A stretch of DNA of 64,000 bases from Rhyacophila brunnea (GCA_022495005.1 JAGYXB010002069.1:248001-312000); one strand, 5' to 3'; positions 24,851 to 36,316 are shown, numbered from the stretch's first letter. The notes: a model not told the origin generated them from the sequence alone. Made by a program: numbers and translations.

Positions 24851-26947
24851 ATGAATTCCGTGTCCAAATTAATAGAATGCAGGGAGAAGAGCCGTGAAGA
24901 GATGATGGAGATTAAGAGGCTCGGGAGACCCATACCAGATTTGAACATAGTGCAGCATTGCGGTTCCCGCTCCAAAAAATCTTTCAAACGAAAATTTTCA
25001 CGTCTCATTTACGAGAAATATCTGTGGATGTGCGGCTGCGACGACAGGTCGGCCATGTTTTGTTTTCCGTGTTTGCTGTTTGCTGATCGGGCGTCATCCA
25101 ATAACGTGTGGATCACGACTGGTTTCATGGATTTGGCTCACACCAATGATAAAGCTGAAAAGCATGCTATTTCCTTATGTCACCTCATTGCTATGTTGAA
25201 TTTTGCTGTCTATTTCCGCGAAGGCTCCCCAATTCTTGGCACTATTGAAACCCAGATGAATTATCACGCTCATAATGCAGAAGTAAAGAAAAACGTCTGT
25301 TTATTAAACCGGGTGATGGACTGCATCAGATTTTGTATACCTTTTAATATTCCAATTCTGGGAGAAAATAAACAAAAAGGACTACTCGAAGAGATTATTC
25401 TTCTTAATTTACCCGATTTCACAGACTTTCGAATACAATTTATGTCAAGCGAGATATTCAATGACATGACAGATGATTTAATATTCGACATCCTCGACTG
25501 CATGCTTGAAGCGTGCAGAGAAATTATCGCGGGTGAAATGAAGACAGCCAAATATCTCTCGATTATTATCGGTGATATTTCGGATATCTGTGAGAATCCG
25601 CAGGCGGCTCTAGTATATCGGTACTTGTGCAGGGGATCATTGGTGGAAAGGTTTTGGGGCTTACTCGATGCGACAAACGATGGTTTTGTAAATCTGAGTA
25701 AGCGAATATTAAATGAGATAGCACCACATTTAGCCAACGATCCAAATAAATTGGTATCTCAGAGTTATAGTCCGAGGTTAGCTACAATATGTCATGAAAC
25801 GGTACTGGAAGATCTTATCATAGCAAAATACCCTTTTGCAGATGATGTGCTTTCGTCAAAGAATAATTTGAATCAATTATTCCAAGAGGCCGTGTCCAAA
25901 AATCAAGATATTCGGTTATTTTTTGTTAATTTGAACTTCGTTTCTGTGTTTTTTAAAAATTGCAAAGGAAATAATAATCCGGTTTGCCATATAATCGAAG
26001 ACAATTTTCCAAATGCTTTAAAATTTCCGTTGAATCACAAGATACAGAGACTGAAAATAGTACATGAACAACGGCATCTATTGATGAAGTGTTGCGGGAG
26101 AGTTTTGAATTCGGTGACTATGACATCTACTATACGTGAAGTGAATTTTGTTCTACATATTCTAAACGATCCATTGTTTATATTTTGGTTGAAATTTTTT
26201 TATGGAATTTTACCAGAAATATTGAAACTTATTAAAAATGTTCAATTGCAAGAGACCGATGCCCAGAAATTAAAAGATAGCATTCGTATGTTCGAATCAA
26301 ATGTATGTCGTAACATAAATGATACTGCCGCGATAACAATTGAATTGAACGGAGAACCACTTGTTAAGAGGATAAAACGCGATGAAGACAATGTGGACGA
26401 AACGAAAGAGATATGCCGATTGGTTTCGTCATATTTCAAACCTCATTTCAAATGTGACAAACATCTTCAGGCGAAAAGCCTCTTTCTGGTGTCACGTTTT
26501 AAAGATTATTTAACCGTTTTCCCTCGCCCCATCCTGAAAATTGTAACAGAAGCCTACCCCATGCTGGACGCGGAAAAACTGCACCATCAACTTGAAGTTT
26601 TGTACGAATCTACTGAATTTAAAATAACCGACGGACTAGTGGAAATCCTGCAGTTTATTATGAGCCGTGAATTGACTGAAATCTTTTCGGAGATGTATAA
26701 TCTATTACAGATATTGGTGACTATACCAATGGTGACTGAGAGCAAAAAGCAAAGCCTTTCGACTATGGCTGATATTAAGACTGCGGTTGGAACGTCGTCC
26801 ATGCCACATAATTGTGTCACGGCTTGCGTTATGATTACCGTAGAAGAAAAAATTATTAGCAGTACTCCGGATTTTAATGATAGAGCAATAAGAATTTTTG
26901 CCCATCGGGATAAATGGAAGTCTAAATTTCTAGAAATGCCCCATTAG
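24851..26947 (+). CDS. Gene 1: ZMYM1-like TTF zinc-finger protein, domesticated hAT transposase
   Basis: A single open frame of 698 codons from the first ATG (24851, context CAATAATGA). The frame continues upstream only through a GTG to a stop at 24800. In order: residues 20-32, a basic RLGRPIPDLNI segment found in all four paralogues; residues 59-111, a TTF-type zinc finger (WMCGC, FCFPCLLF, then H-x2-S-x2-H at 105-111); residues about 140-380, an RNase H-like DUF4371 part; residues 506-513, KRIKRDED, a possible nuclear signal; residues about 560-698, the hAT C-terminal region ending in TPDFNDR. At the positions of the three catalytic acids it has Gly241 (SIIIGDISD), Ser307 (QSYSPRLA) and Lys633 (TESKKQSLS), so it should not be a transposase. 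A nuclear DNA-binding role is inferred from the finger. Intactness and paralogues argue for a host gene. A 5' exon cannot be excluded. Confidence 0.78.
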   Translation: MNSVSKLIECREKSREEMMEIKRLGRPIPDLNIVQHCGSRSKKSFKRKFSRLIYEKYLWMCGCDDRSAMFCFPCLLFADRASSNNVWITTGFMDLAHTNDKAEKHAISLCHLIAMLNFAVYFREGSPILGTIETQMNYHAHNAEVKKNVCLLNRVMDCIRFCIPFNIPILGENKQKGLLEEIILLNLPDFTDFRIQFMSSEIFNDMTDDLIFDILDCMLEACREIIAGEMKTAKYLSIIIGDISDICENPQAALVYRYLCRGSLVERFWGLLDATNDGFVNLSKRILNEIAPHLANDPNKLVSQSYSPRLATICHETVLEDLIIAKYPFADDVLSSKNNLNQLFQEAVSKNQDIRLFFVNLNFVSVFFKNCKGNNNPVCHIIEDNFPNALKFPLNHKIQRLKIVHEQRHLLMKCCGRVLNSVTMTSTIREVNFVLHILNDPLFIFWLKFFYGILPEILKLIKNVQLQETDAQKLKDSIRMFESNVCRNINDTAAITIELNGEPLVKRIKRDEDNVDETKEICRLVSSYFKPHFKCDKHLQAKSLFLVSRFKDYLTVFPRPILKIVTEAYPMLDAEKLHHQLEVLYESTEFKITDGLVEILQFIMSRELTEIFSEMYNLLQILVTIPMVTESKKQSLSTMADIKTAVGTSSMPHNCVTACVMITVEEKIISSTPDFNDRAIRIFAHRDKWKSKFLEMPH

Positions 26948-27120
26948 GTATATATAAAATAGGATAGGTAGTTCATAAGATGTAGACGACAACACAGAAA
27001 TATCCACGGATACCAATACAGAATCGCATCATCGACAAAATGCAGGCGTCCTTCTAAAAAGGGTTAACTTCTAACGTCCTTCTAAAAACAAAGAGATAAG
27101 AACACGAATTTTATTGGTGA

Positions 27121-27126
27121 AATAAA
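27121..27126 (+). terminator. Polyadenylation hexamer candidate for gene 1
   Basis: AATAAA lies 174 bases after the stop codon. Gene 3 has AATAAA at a comparable distance (48334). Confidence 0.35.
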
Positions 27127-28023
27127 TAACAACAATTTAATGTTTTATGGCTATATTTTGAAAGATAAGCATTTTCTAATCTTAAAAATAATATAATTAG
27201 TATTAGCGGAATGCAGAAATAATTGTCATAACTAAAATTTCCATAGCAGAAAACACTATGCAGAAACATTGTCCTTTGTGAGATCATTTCTATTGAAAAG
27301 AATACCATATTTAAAAATTACCTTTCTTATAGTTTAGGTAAATTATTTTATAATTGTTAAACGATAACAAAAATATGACAAGTGCATTTTATAAATGCAA
27401 TAACTATAAATACATATTAATATTTAATTATAATACTCTTATGTTTCCGTTATAAGTCATTATACGTGATTCTACAGGCACCGCAAGATATTTTTTAACA
27501 TGGTAACACTAGCGTCAAGTGTCATTCTATCATCTGGCATCTTGTATTTCTGCGGGGTGGCGTATAAAAGTAAAATAATATACTGCAAGTATATGCCAAA
27601 CGAATTTGTTAAATGAATTTGAGTGTATGGACTGTTTTATAGACATGCGAATTTATTTTGACAGCAGCTGTCAGTGGTAAATGGTAATACAGAAGGGGGC
27701 GTGTTCATAACAAAAGTAGTCTATGGTTAAGGATTCCTTAACTCTATACTCAGGATTGTCTATAATTAAGTCATGTTTTTCGGCGACTTATCCTTAGGAT
27801 CGAAATCTTTGATTGTGCATGCCGCTCTTGGTATATAAAATAGAGAATAGAACAAACAATAAAAACATGCAAAATAAAAAAATCAAAGTATCAAATTGTA
27901 CATCACATGTAGAACCCTCTTCCACGTTAGCCAACCATTACCAACGAATTTTAATAAGATGCGTGGTGATAATTTGAAAATTAAATTACCCACGCTGTTT
28001 CCTGTTCTATAGGCCTTTTAGCC

Positions 28024-28187
28024 TCGGTTCAGACACGGCGGATTCTGCGCGGATTGGACCGCGCAGAGTCAATTTGTACTGGCTCCGCCGCAGACAAGTG
28101 TGAATGAATGTATAGAAGCTAGTACAAATTGACTCCGCGCGGATGCAAACTGCGCCGTTTGTTCCGCATTAAATCCGCTGTGTTATC
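28024..28187. repeat. GC-rich foldback MITE, about 160 bp
   Basis: GACACGGCGGATTCTGCGCG is mirrored by CGCGCGG and AATCCGCTGTGTTA at the right. AGTCAATTTGTACT and its inverse form the inner arms (about 28068-28134). It is absent from the corresponding position of unit 3, near 49180. Confidence 0.55.
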
Positions 28188-30137
28188 ACTAGAATGGCAT
28201 CGGTAGTCCTCAACCTATGACAGCATATTTTCTTGGTGGATGGCAGAACGTTTCTCAGGAAGGCTGTACAGGACGCAGGTTTGAACAAAAACGCATTCGT
28301 GAATTAATCATAGGTTTTACAATCACCACAACATTAACAAATCCACTCAGATCAAAATTTGTTACTCATGATTAAATTTTCTAAAAAAATAGGTTATCTT
28401 TTGATAAAAAATTGTAATATAGCTTTGTTAAGGTGTATTCGTATGGTGGTACATATAAAAGACTCGTTATAAAACCTCTGCTTTACTGCTGAATCTGTAA
28501 AAACTGTAAATATATTGTATTGTATCAGTGTATTCATAAATATTACCTGATTGTTAAATTGATTTTTACATTTTCTTATAGTAAGGAATCCAGGGACAGC
28601 TCTTGTATAGGAGCAAAGGTGCACTGATCTCCCAAATTATTACGTAACTATGTAATAATAAGTACGTATTCAAATACCTACATATTGTATGAATTAATTA
28701 TTGTAAAATATCTTTAATTTGTCGCCCGTCTGCACGCATAAAATGCGCGTAATTTCTGGCGGCCTGCATGTGTGCATAGGTACGTCTTTCGTAGTATTAA
28801 TTGTGCAGGAGAGAAATCGAACTGCCTGGCAATGATTTTTTTTTTCACGCTGCCGATAATGTGGGCTCAGTTGTGATCTTTTTTTATTTCCGAACGTGCA
28901 ATATTTACCTCACTTGGAACACTGTCCCTCCCAATCTGAGCTTACGAGCGCAGACGACATTTCACGACAATACTGTGCTTGACTGGCGCGAATAATAACA
29001 ACTCACAAACGCTTTTGAAGTCAGTACAAGATTCCCGCGTAATATTTCAAATTATTATATTATTATTACGTACATTATGAGGTAAATTCTCCGTTGCTTG
29101 CCATATAATATTGAATTAATCAAAATATCGAGTAGAGTGATATTGTGATCATTAAGTTAGGTGTAGCAATCTCAACATACAAATACCAATTTTATAATTA
29201 TTTTACCTTTAAAAATTAAATAATTTTATTATTCCTAGAGCAAAGTAAACTTGTAAGTAAGTAATTGATAAACTATTAATAACCTTTGCATAATATATAC
29301 ATACTACAACTTTTTACGTACCTACTTATACTACTCTAAGAGAAGTAGTTATTTAACGAAAGCGTTACATATGTAACAATTTCTACAATATTAGGTATTT
29401 CAATAGTGTATGTGGAGTATGAGCGTTATTTTTCAACGTAAAAGAGGATAAAATATTTTTTAAGTCGATGAACAAAGCAATTTTACAATGTCAATTATTG
29501 AAGAAATAATTTATGTATGTATGTATTTACAGTTATAATTTATGGAAGTTAGGAGTATCAAACGTAGAAACTACGTTGGCACATATGAAATGTATTACAA
29601 TAAAAAAATAAAAATCAAATAGAGTTTGTATACCTTTTGCATCATACCTATCATATCCAGAAGCTTGGACTTTATAACTTTGACAATAAATAAATGCTGT
29701 CAGTGAATGTGAGCGTCGTTTCGTTTCTCAACCCCCCCCCCCAAAGATGTATTATATATTTAAGCATAAGCCTACCTCCACTCTGAAGGCTATTGCCGAT
29801 TTTTTTCAATACCACAGAAAGGCAAATGCATGTCTTTAACTGCACTCCCTAATTTTATTATCATCGGCCGCCACTGAAGGAATCGTTGTGCTGTATTATT
29901 ATATCGTTTGAAGTAATTCATGGAATTTATTTTAAATTGCGCGTCTACGCATACAAACAATTATGATCTGCAACTTAATATGATAGGTTATATGTAAATT
30001 GTACGTATTACATTTCACCGTAGCACAGTTCGCCGTGAGCTTTCATCGGAAAGAGATGACCGTATGCTATGTAGATTTTTTGTTAAATTTCTCAATAATT
30101 CATTATGTAGGTAATGCTTTAGCAAGCGATTGTCATA

Positions 30138-30687
30138 CAGTACTCTCTCAGTAATCCGCCACCCCATAAACGAGACAAGTGTCCAATTAGTGAAAGCAGC
30201 GAATTATAGTGGATACATACAAAATATGGTCAAAATTAAAACAAGTATTTCGTAAAAATAGGTTTTTTGAGAAATTTGTATTAGCAAATTATGGTTTTAT
30301 TTATAATATCTACTAAATTATACATATAACTAAGTTTATTAACTAAATAATAAACAGTAAATCACTTGACATAACCAGTGAGGCAGATATTCTTGAATGG
30401 CCTAGGATTCCTGGCTTTCCCTATGACCAAAAGCTTCATTTTGTGTGTCCCGGTTACATTGGAGCATGGCATAAGTGATGCGGTCCTTGGGCACTTTCCT
30501 TTCTGGTACATTACTTTCTTCGCGATGAGTTTGACGAAGGAGAAGTTTTCAAAATTAACCCGTCTCATCTGCATTGTTTGTACGCGGCGTACTACTGAAT
30601 TTGACAATCGAATATCGGCGAATTATAGAGCTTGATTTTGTGCTTTCAACTAGTATAAATAACGGCGGATCATAGTAGAGTGTACTG
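30138..30687 (-). mobile_element. Tigger/pogo-like element 1, TA target
   Basis: Ends CAGTACTCTCTCAGTAA and, inverted, CAGTACACTCTACTATG, flanked by TA at 30136-30137 and 30688-30689. The sister unit 3 keeps the empty site (GGCATACTTGTCTC near 50128), so this inserted in unit 1 only. It carries a fragment of a DDE transposase. Confidence 0.85.
30362..30607 (-). pseudogene. Tigger (DDE_1, jerky-like) transposase fragment
   Basis: The frame contains CSNVTGTHKMKLLVIGKAR and NPRPFKNI, a well-known block of the DDE_1 superfamily domain of Tigger and jerky-type proteins. The first Asp region is missing from this copy but present in the related one at 60657-60929. It is clearly truncated. Confidence 0.8.
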
Positions 30688-30746
30688 TACTTGTCTCAAA
30701 ATTGACTTTTTTTACTTTATCTCAGTGTTGTTTTGAGGTAGCGATA

Positions 30747-31124
30747 CAGTACACTCTGAGTAATCCGCCACCCCAAAAACCAGACAAGTGTCCAATTAGT
30801 GAAAGCGGCGGATTATAGTGCATACATAATAGAATATGGTAAAAATTAAAACAGGTATTTCGTAAAAATAGTTTTTTTTGACAAATTTGTACTAGCAAAT
30901 TAGTTTTATTTATAATCAAAATCAAGTATTTACTAAATTATACATATTTATAAACTAAGTATAAGTTTCCAATATAAACCCATCTTATCTGCGTTGTATA
31001 CTTGTACGTGGCGGACTACTGAACTTCACAATCGAATACCGGCGAATTATAGAACTAGTAAAAGTAACGGCGGATTATAGTAGTTGTCGGATAATCGAGC
31101 GGCAGGATTACTGAGAGTGTGCTG
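30747..31124. mobile_element. Tigger/pogo-like MITE 2, TA target
   Basis: Ends CAGTACACTCTGAGTAATC and, inverted, CAGCACACTCTCAGTAATC, flanked by TA at 30745-30746 and 31125-31126. Unit 3 has the uninterrupted GCGATATTGAG at about 52687. It is a shorter derivative of the element at 30138-30687 without the coding fragment. Confidence 0.85.
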
Positions 31125-31196
31125 TATTGAGTTTTACTTTGATTAATGAGGGTAATAGTATAACAGTTATTTTTCAATCTAATAAATGTATCTACT

Positions 31197-31476
31197 CAGG
31201 GGTCCTCGTTTTCCGAGGGTAATTGTGACTGAAAAAATATCTCTTAAAGCGAATCAAAACGGGGACCAAAATTACTTACTAAATGGATTTAATTGGGACA
31301 CCCTTAGAAGAGAAAAAGACATGTGGGCAAGACAGAAATATCGTAGGAGTGTGGAATTGAAAGATTGAAAGTGATAGTTGATGACTGTGAGCCATTGCGC
31401 TTGTGTTTTTATAGTTTTTTTTTGCATTATCTTGTAAATTCGTAACTGCGGGGACTCGGATAATGAGGACCCCCTG
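31197..31476. mobile_element. 280 bp MITE with CAGGGGTCCTC ends, in unit 1
   Basis: CAGGGGTCCTCGTTTTCCGAG at the left, and inverted CAGGGGGTCCTCATTATCCGAG at the right. The orthologous copy sits at 52764-53053 in unit 3, so this insertion predates the duplication. TIR style is pogo/Tigger-like, but a clean TA duplication is not visible. Confidence 0.7.
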
Positions 31477-31939
31477 TCTACAATTTTATTCACTACACGT
31501 GTGCTTTTTTGATAAGCTTGGACCTGAGTAAGACTACTAAAAAATGAACTATAAATAACTTTAAATCATTTTAATAGATTTTATACTGAAGATTATAATT
31601 ATTATACTTATTTGTAAAATGATTGCTTCTATTTTTTTATGTTTGATTTTAGTTTGTAAAGATGTGCCAGTACAAATCAATTATAATGTACTTATGTTTG
31701 TTTGCACCTATTTTTTCCTATATTATAATATAATATCGTCTATGTAAGTTCAATACTGTAGAAAAACCATTTGTCAAAATGTTCAGGAGGGACAAAAAAC
31801 CTTGCGATTTCGACAATAAAAAAGATAAAAATAAATTTAAATGCAGTTTATTGTGTCTTCCTGTTTTATATTAGAAATTATATTTTTTACTATCGTATGC
31901 GTCTGTGGGCATATATTGCCATAGGATTATTTTGTAAAT

Positions 31940-32250
31940 CAGTTGGACCTTAGTGCTCGTCCGTGGTGGTTTGACGGGCGCGGCGGCGGCGCGGGCAACT
32001 CAAACGTATGAACATGTTTCGACGTGTCCGTAGACAATGTGCGGGGACGGGTGTTCGCGCGTGTTGTTTTGGCGCGTCTAGCTCGACGCAGGCAAGATCG
32101 TACATGCGGCGGGCTCTTCCCATACTGCGCACATAGAGGTGTTCGCACTGAATGGACGGGCGCCGACGTGGGAAACGAGCGAGTAGCGGGTGTCTCAAAC
32201 CATCATGAGCTTACCACCTCGCGTCTGGTGTATTTGTGGTATTATATTCA
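31940..32250. other. GC- and CpG-rich patch
   Basis: Strongly GC-rich against the AT-rich background, including GGCGCGGCGGCGGCGCGGGC near 31978. AACTCAAACGTATGAAC at about 31999 resembles the arms of the MITE at 12327-12503, so at least part is transposon-derived. Overlapping frames on both strands look like composition artefacts. Confidence 0.5.
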
Positions 32251-32859
32251 CAAAGCATAGATAGTGCGAAGTGATGTAAAGTAGGTATACGTTTTATAAC
32301 TTTGCACTTTTTACTACACTGATACGCCTCTTTGCCTTATTACGTCGCATAAAATTATATCAAATGATATTCACTTGTATTAATATAATATGTAGTACTA
32401 AATAAATATATATTATGTAAAAATAATATCTTTAAATTTCAATAATTCTTAACGCACATATAATATTGTATACTTATCTTACTTATAGTCATAAAGGTAG
32501 GTACATAAAAAAATGTTTTTTTTGTCTATAATTATTCAATATTCTTTCTCATTTATCTCTTTATCTAATTTCTCTGTATTTAAATTATAATATGATTAAC
32601 TATAATTATTATAATTTATATGGAAACTTTGCTTGTTGCAATATCTTTTTCTAGTCTATTTTATACATATTTGTAGTCTATGTAACTGTTTGTTTCCTTA
32701 ATAAAAAAATATAAACATAATAAAAATAAAATATATTAAGTAGGTACATCATTTCCATCCTAGAGCCGGGGTGCAAAGTTATGAAGCGTACATTCTACAC
32801 CTACATTCACACCATATGAACCGAAAAGTCTTTTTTAAACTTTAACTTACATGTCCAAT
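32251..32859. other. AT-rich stretch, nothing recognised
   Basis: No long frame, repeat or RNA gene was recognised between the GC-rich patch and the hAT element. Confidence 0.4.
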
Positions 32860-34182
32860 CAGTGGCGACCGGTGAGTTATTTTACTGGGAGTTCACTTTT
32901 TTTACCTTTTGACTGCCGTAAAAAGGCATTTGCCTTCATCAAAACTTCACCAAAAAATCAAAAAAAAAAACTATTGGTTTTTTTAATTTAGTACATTTAA
33001 AAGAAATAATAAATAACTCACTATTTATTATTTGTTGTACCTCTAAAAACAGTTTTTCTTGAAAAAAATGGATTTTAAACTTTACACAAACTGGTTGACA
33101 CAAACTATTTTGTTTTGACCGAATTATTAGTACTACCGAAATATCTCGTATCTGGCAGTGACCGGGATTTATTGTTCATTTGTATGAGAAATCCATTCTT
33201 CTGTTTTTCATCGACACAAATTTTTCAATTACGCGTTAGTTGAAGTCAGGAATCTCTTGTATCATTCTTTTTTCGATACTGAGCATACATAATGCGTTCA
33301 ATCTTGATTGCGCGATGGTGTTTCTACTAAAACACTTGATCCGTTTGAGTGTGAAAAAACATCTTTCGCTTTCCACTGATGTCATCGGAATAGTAAAAAT
33401 TAAATTTAATAGTAAAACCGTTTCCGTAAATGTGTCAATGAGATTTTTTTCGATTAAAATGTTTTATAATGCTGAGGCGCCATCAGCATTATAAAAATTA
33501 TCCAAGCTGTAAATAACAGACAATTCATTTTTGAGTTTATTTTTATCTCAAAAAGTCAGACGTATTACAGAGCTAGTTTGAAGAGATATCATAATTGATA
33601 AACATTGTGAATTTAGTTATCAAACTGAAAAAAAACTTGAAGTTTATTTTTAAATTGTACTTCGCCTAAATTTGAGAAATGTTGTCAACATGTGCAGAAA
33701 TTTAAATGCGTACTGTGAAAAGAATTTATTTTTATAATAATATTGAATAAAAATTGTCATACAATAATTGTACGTATGATACGGGCTGTATTGTTTTAAA
33801 ACCGATGAATCTGCGTTCGGGCCGAGAGCGACTTGAACTGTCGCTCCCGAGCACGTAGAAAAAATATTTACGTATTGCTGTTCCACGCGCCAGACGACGC
33901 TCTTTCTCATTGCAAAGAAATCGAAATTAGATTACTGGGCGCTTTGGTCGAGCGATGGCGAATATCGCTCACATCAACATATAATATTATTATTTAAAAT
34001 AGCCGGTTAAAAACACATATTAGAATTTGTTTTTGTATATGAATTAATGACTACGGTAATAGATCAGAACACTTTTAATTAATCAAATATAAATTAAATA
34101 CTCATTTAAAAAAAGTCTTTTCGCATAAATTGAGTGGGTGGGTGTGCACCGCTCCAACGCTCTCAAGGGAGAATCGCCACTG
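32860..34182 (-). mobile_element. Deleted hAT transposon, target duplication TGTCCAAT
   Basis: The left end CAGTGGCGACCGG and the right end, inverted CAGTGGCGATTCTCC, are flanked by the perfect TGTCCAAT at 32852-32859 and 34183-34190. The 1323 bp element keeps the last part of a ZMYM1-type hAT transposase on the minus strand and lacks the rest. It was not seen in unit 3. Confidence 0.9.
33236..33445 (-). pseudogene. C-terminal end of a hAT transposase with the catalytic Glu intact
   Basis: The minus-strand frame ends IPDFN-stop at 33236. Upstream it holds TIPMTSVESERCFFTLKRIK and RLNALCMLSIEKRM, the canonical hAT C-terminal dimerisation block with catalytic Glu in SER. It is useful as an internal reference. 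The four domesticated genes share the TIPM, IK and PDFN landmarks at the same spacing but replace this Glu. Upstream coding is gone, so this is a fragment. Confidence 0.85.
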
Positions 34183-34190
34183 TGTCCAAT

Positions 34191-34427
34191 ATATAATCAA
34201 ATTATAAAATCGACCAAGCGTACTTGATGGAATTTGAATTTAAATTCATATATTATATAAATTTACCAAATAAACAGGAATTAACTGTATCAGATGACAG
34301 TGTGTATTCACCATTGGTGGTGTTTGAAGATGCCAAAAGGCGATAGTCGGATCGCAAAAAATGACTCAAAAGGAATAGAAAAAAACTTAGATCAATTAGA
34401 ATATACTTAATCAAATATTTTCTCATG
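34191..34427. repeat. Harbinger-related fragment
   Basis: GTACTTGATGGAATTTGAATTTAAATT and the later GGATCGCAAAAAATGACTC block match inner parts of the 18681-22752 element (19081 and about 21755). Both ends are lost. Confidence 0.6.
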
Positions 34428-34610
34428 TTACTCTTTTTCGAAAAACTTGTCTGGTTGTTCCCGCAGTTTCTTGTATAAGTTATAAAATTCTTCTGTTAAA
34501 TTAGTGCTTTCCATATTGATTTCATTGGCCCCATATTTTGCTGCAATGTTTTGCCATTTCAAATAGGAGTTTTCCAGTAAAAACTTTTCTGTGTTTATGG
34601 TTTCCTATCC
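34428..34610 (-). pseudogene. Myb/SANT- or MADF-like domain fragment
   Basis: Minus-strand frame of about 57 codons after an in-frame TAG. It reads NSYLKWQNIAAKYG then FYNLYKKLREQPDKFF, the spacing of aromatic and basic residues typical of Myb/SANT- or MADF-like DNA-binding helices. Its position beside Harbinger-related sequence suggests the Myb-like accessory protein of that superfamily, which is inference. Too short for a firm call. Confidence 0.4.
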
Positions 34611-34805
34611 CTGATTTGACGCTGAACACGACTGGACGCGCGCGGGCTACTACGGACACTCTACCCGTGCCCGTCCCCGTGCCTATTCCGCGTCGTACAC
34701 GCCCCATGACTACGGCCAAGCGCTTACGCGGTATTGCCGCAACTCTCCGCTCGTCTGCTGTATTGGATCTAGGGGTATACGCGGTCTTGCCTGCTTCTTT
34801 AGTAT
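34611..34805. other. Short GC-rich patch
   Basis: CCCGTGCCCGTCCCCGTGCC is a short tandem-like run near 34664. Frames on both strands are low-complexity (GTGTGTGR on the minus strand). No gene is recognised. Confidence 0.4.
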
Positions 34806-35241
34806 AGATAATTCATAAGCGGTATTGATTTTAACGGATTGCAAGTAATCTATTGGTCAATTTCAAAATTTGAATGCACCAATCAATGCGGCTTGTGCAG
34901 TTCAACTGCGAGCGTCAAAAATATGTATTTTGAACATATTGGCTCATACACGGTATTGAATTTACATAGACGATATATTTTTTATATCAATACCGATCAG
35001 AAATGCAAATATTGATTTTTAGATGTGGTTTTTTTATTTTAGTGAAATCCTCCTTCACCTTTTACAGGTAACAATACTTGTCTTATTAATTAACCGGCTG
35101 TAATTCACAAGTATTCACTCATTTTATTTTTTTTAGAATCATTAATAACCACGTCCTTGCTTTTTCGTACAAGGTGGTCATTAGTAATTTTGAACAATCA
35201 CAAACACCCTGGCTTTGAGAAAAACACATAAATATTGTGTC

Positions 35242-35450
35242 CAGTGATGTCCCGTGGGGGTAGGCAGATTGAGCGTTGCTTGGGGGGCGGCAGATACTCG
35301 AAGGGCGGCAAATCGAGGAGAATCATTTGGTATTATATAGAAATAGCTACCTAAACTTAGTTATATTATAACCAGCGTTGGAGATGTTTTTTTCCGGATG
35401 TTTTTTTTTATTACCCAGTAGGTACTCGCGGCGATTTTAGTATACTATAT
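35242..35450 (+). repeat. Left end of a CAGTGACGTCC-family hAT-like copy
   Basis: CAGTGATGTCCCGTGGGGG starts at 35242 and continues GGGGGCGGCAGATA as in the complete copy's right end (inverted, about 13140). The remainder is replaced by the foldback that follows. Confidence 0.6.
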
Positions 35451-36243
35451 ATAAAACCATCAGTATAATTTATGTCGACATTATTATGGTGAAATATTTA
35501 CGATAAAAAATTATATTGATAATCTCTGTGATCCCAAATTTGACAAGAATTAGGCATTTTATTATTCAAAAAATGGGCAAGGTTAACACATTTGAAGATA
35601 ATTCTAAAGATACTAATTCTAAGCTATGTCTTTGACCATTCTAGTGTGATAAACATCCTACGAATAATGATAGCTTTATAATAATTATTGACCTAAGAAT
35701 AAGGTAGTGTTTTTTTGAAATACGCCATTTCTTTTGGCATTCCCTAGTGGTTAGCTACAACATACGGCCGTAGCCATAAATTGACAAACTAAAATTGAAG
35801 TAGGGAGTAAGATCATGTTAACGCACGTGTTTGAACATGTACCTAACCGAATTTTTTTTTATTTTTTTTTAAACACCAAGTAATAAACATATGGAAATGT
35901 CTATTCTTTATTAGCATAGTAATAATAGATCACTTGAGAATAACTTGTCGTTGACAGAATGTTGAAAAGAGTTATGTAGAATTGACAATCAGATGTTTAA
36001 TGATGAAGTTGATTTATTCAACTCGGTTACATCTTAAGATGCACTTACTTTCTTCTTATCTACAGTTTCCTTAATCATCATTTTATAAAACACACAAATT
36101 CATAATTCAATCCTGACGTCTATGAATCAAGGTTAATACGTATTGTTAATACCACGATTCAAAATCACGAATTATGGTCTCCAATAACGTCAAATATCAC
36201 CTCAGTTGGATATTGTTAGGAAATTTCATAGTGATTAATGATT

Positions 36244-36316
36244 GCATCAATAGCTTAATCGGTAAAGCACACCACCCGGTTTGCGATGGTTGTCGGTTCA
36301 AATCGCATTCACCGCA
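36244..36316 (+). repeat. tRNA-like SINE head, plus strand
   Basis: A box TAGCTTAATCGG (36251-36262) and B box GGTTCAAATCG (36295-36305) at tRNA-like spacing. GCATCAA at the 5' side does not pair well with the 3' side, and the anticodon arm is poor, so this is a pseudo-tRNA or SINE head and not a working gene. Confidence 0.5.

Larger units (their letters stand above)
26948..30137. other. Duplicated 3' flank of gene 1, non-coding
   Basis: The stretch matches 48166-50140 of unit 3 discontinuously: TAGAGAATAGAACAAACA at about 27840, CACGTTAGCCAACC at about 27920, TTTTCTTGGTGGATGGCAG at about 28228, and CATTTCACCGTAGCACAG at about 30011. It contains one GC-rich foldback MITE (28024-28187), a C run near 29730 and short TATG repeats near 29515. 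No reading frame is shared in frame between units. Confidence 0.5.
17820..35110 (+). repeat. Segmental duplication unit 1 (carries gene 1)
   Basis: Matches unit 3 in order: 17820-18640 with 42660-43330, 23047-24850 with 43386-46074, the gene, 26948-31745 with 48166-53300, and 34970-35110 with 53310-53410. The interruptions are insertions: Harbinger element 18681-22752, two Tigger elements at 30138 and 30747, and 31.75-34.97k (GC-rich patch, hAT, Harbinger-like piece). Boundaries are approximate. Confidence 0.7.

Noticed and set aside
25270..26905. Minus-strand frames of up to 155 codons over gene 1 (and counterparts over genes 2 and 3)
   Set aside because: They are antisense shadows of the zinc-finger genes, conserved only because the sense strand is conserved.
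31939..32260. Overlapping Arg/Pro-rich frames on both strands
   Set aside because: They are composition artefacts of the GC-rich patch; three frames are open at once and none resembles a protein family.
34522..34807. GTGTGTGR and PVPVPVPIP low-complexity frames
   Set aside because: They are the two strands of one short GC-rich repetitive run. Only the downstream Myb/MADF-like part in the minus frame (34428-34610) looks coding.
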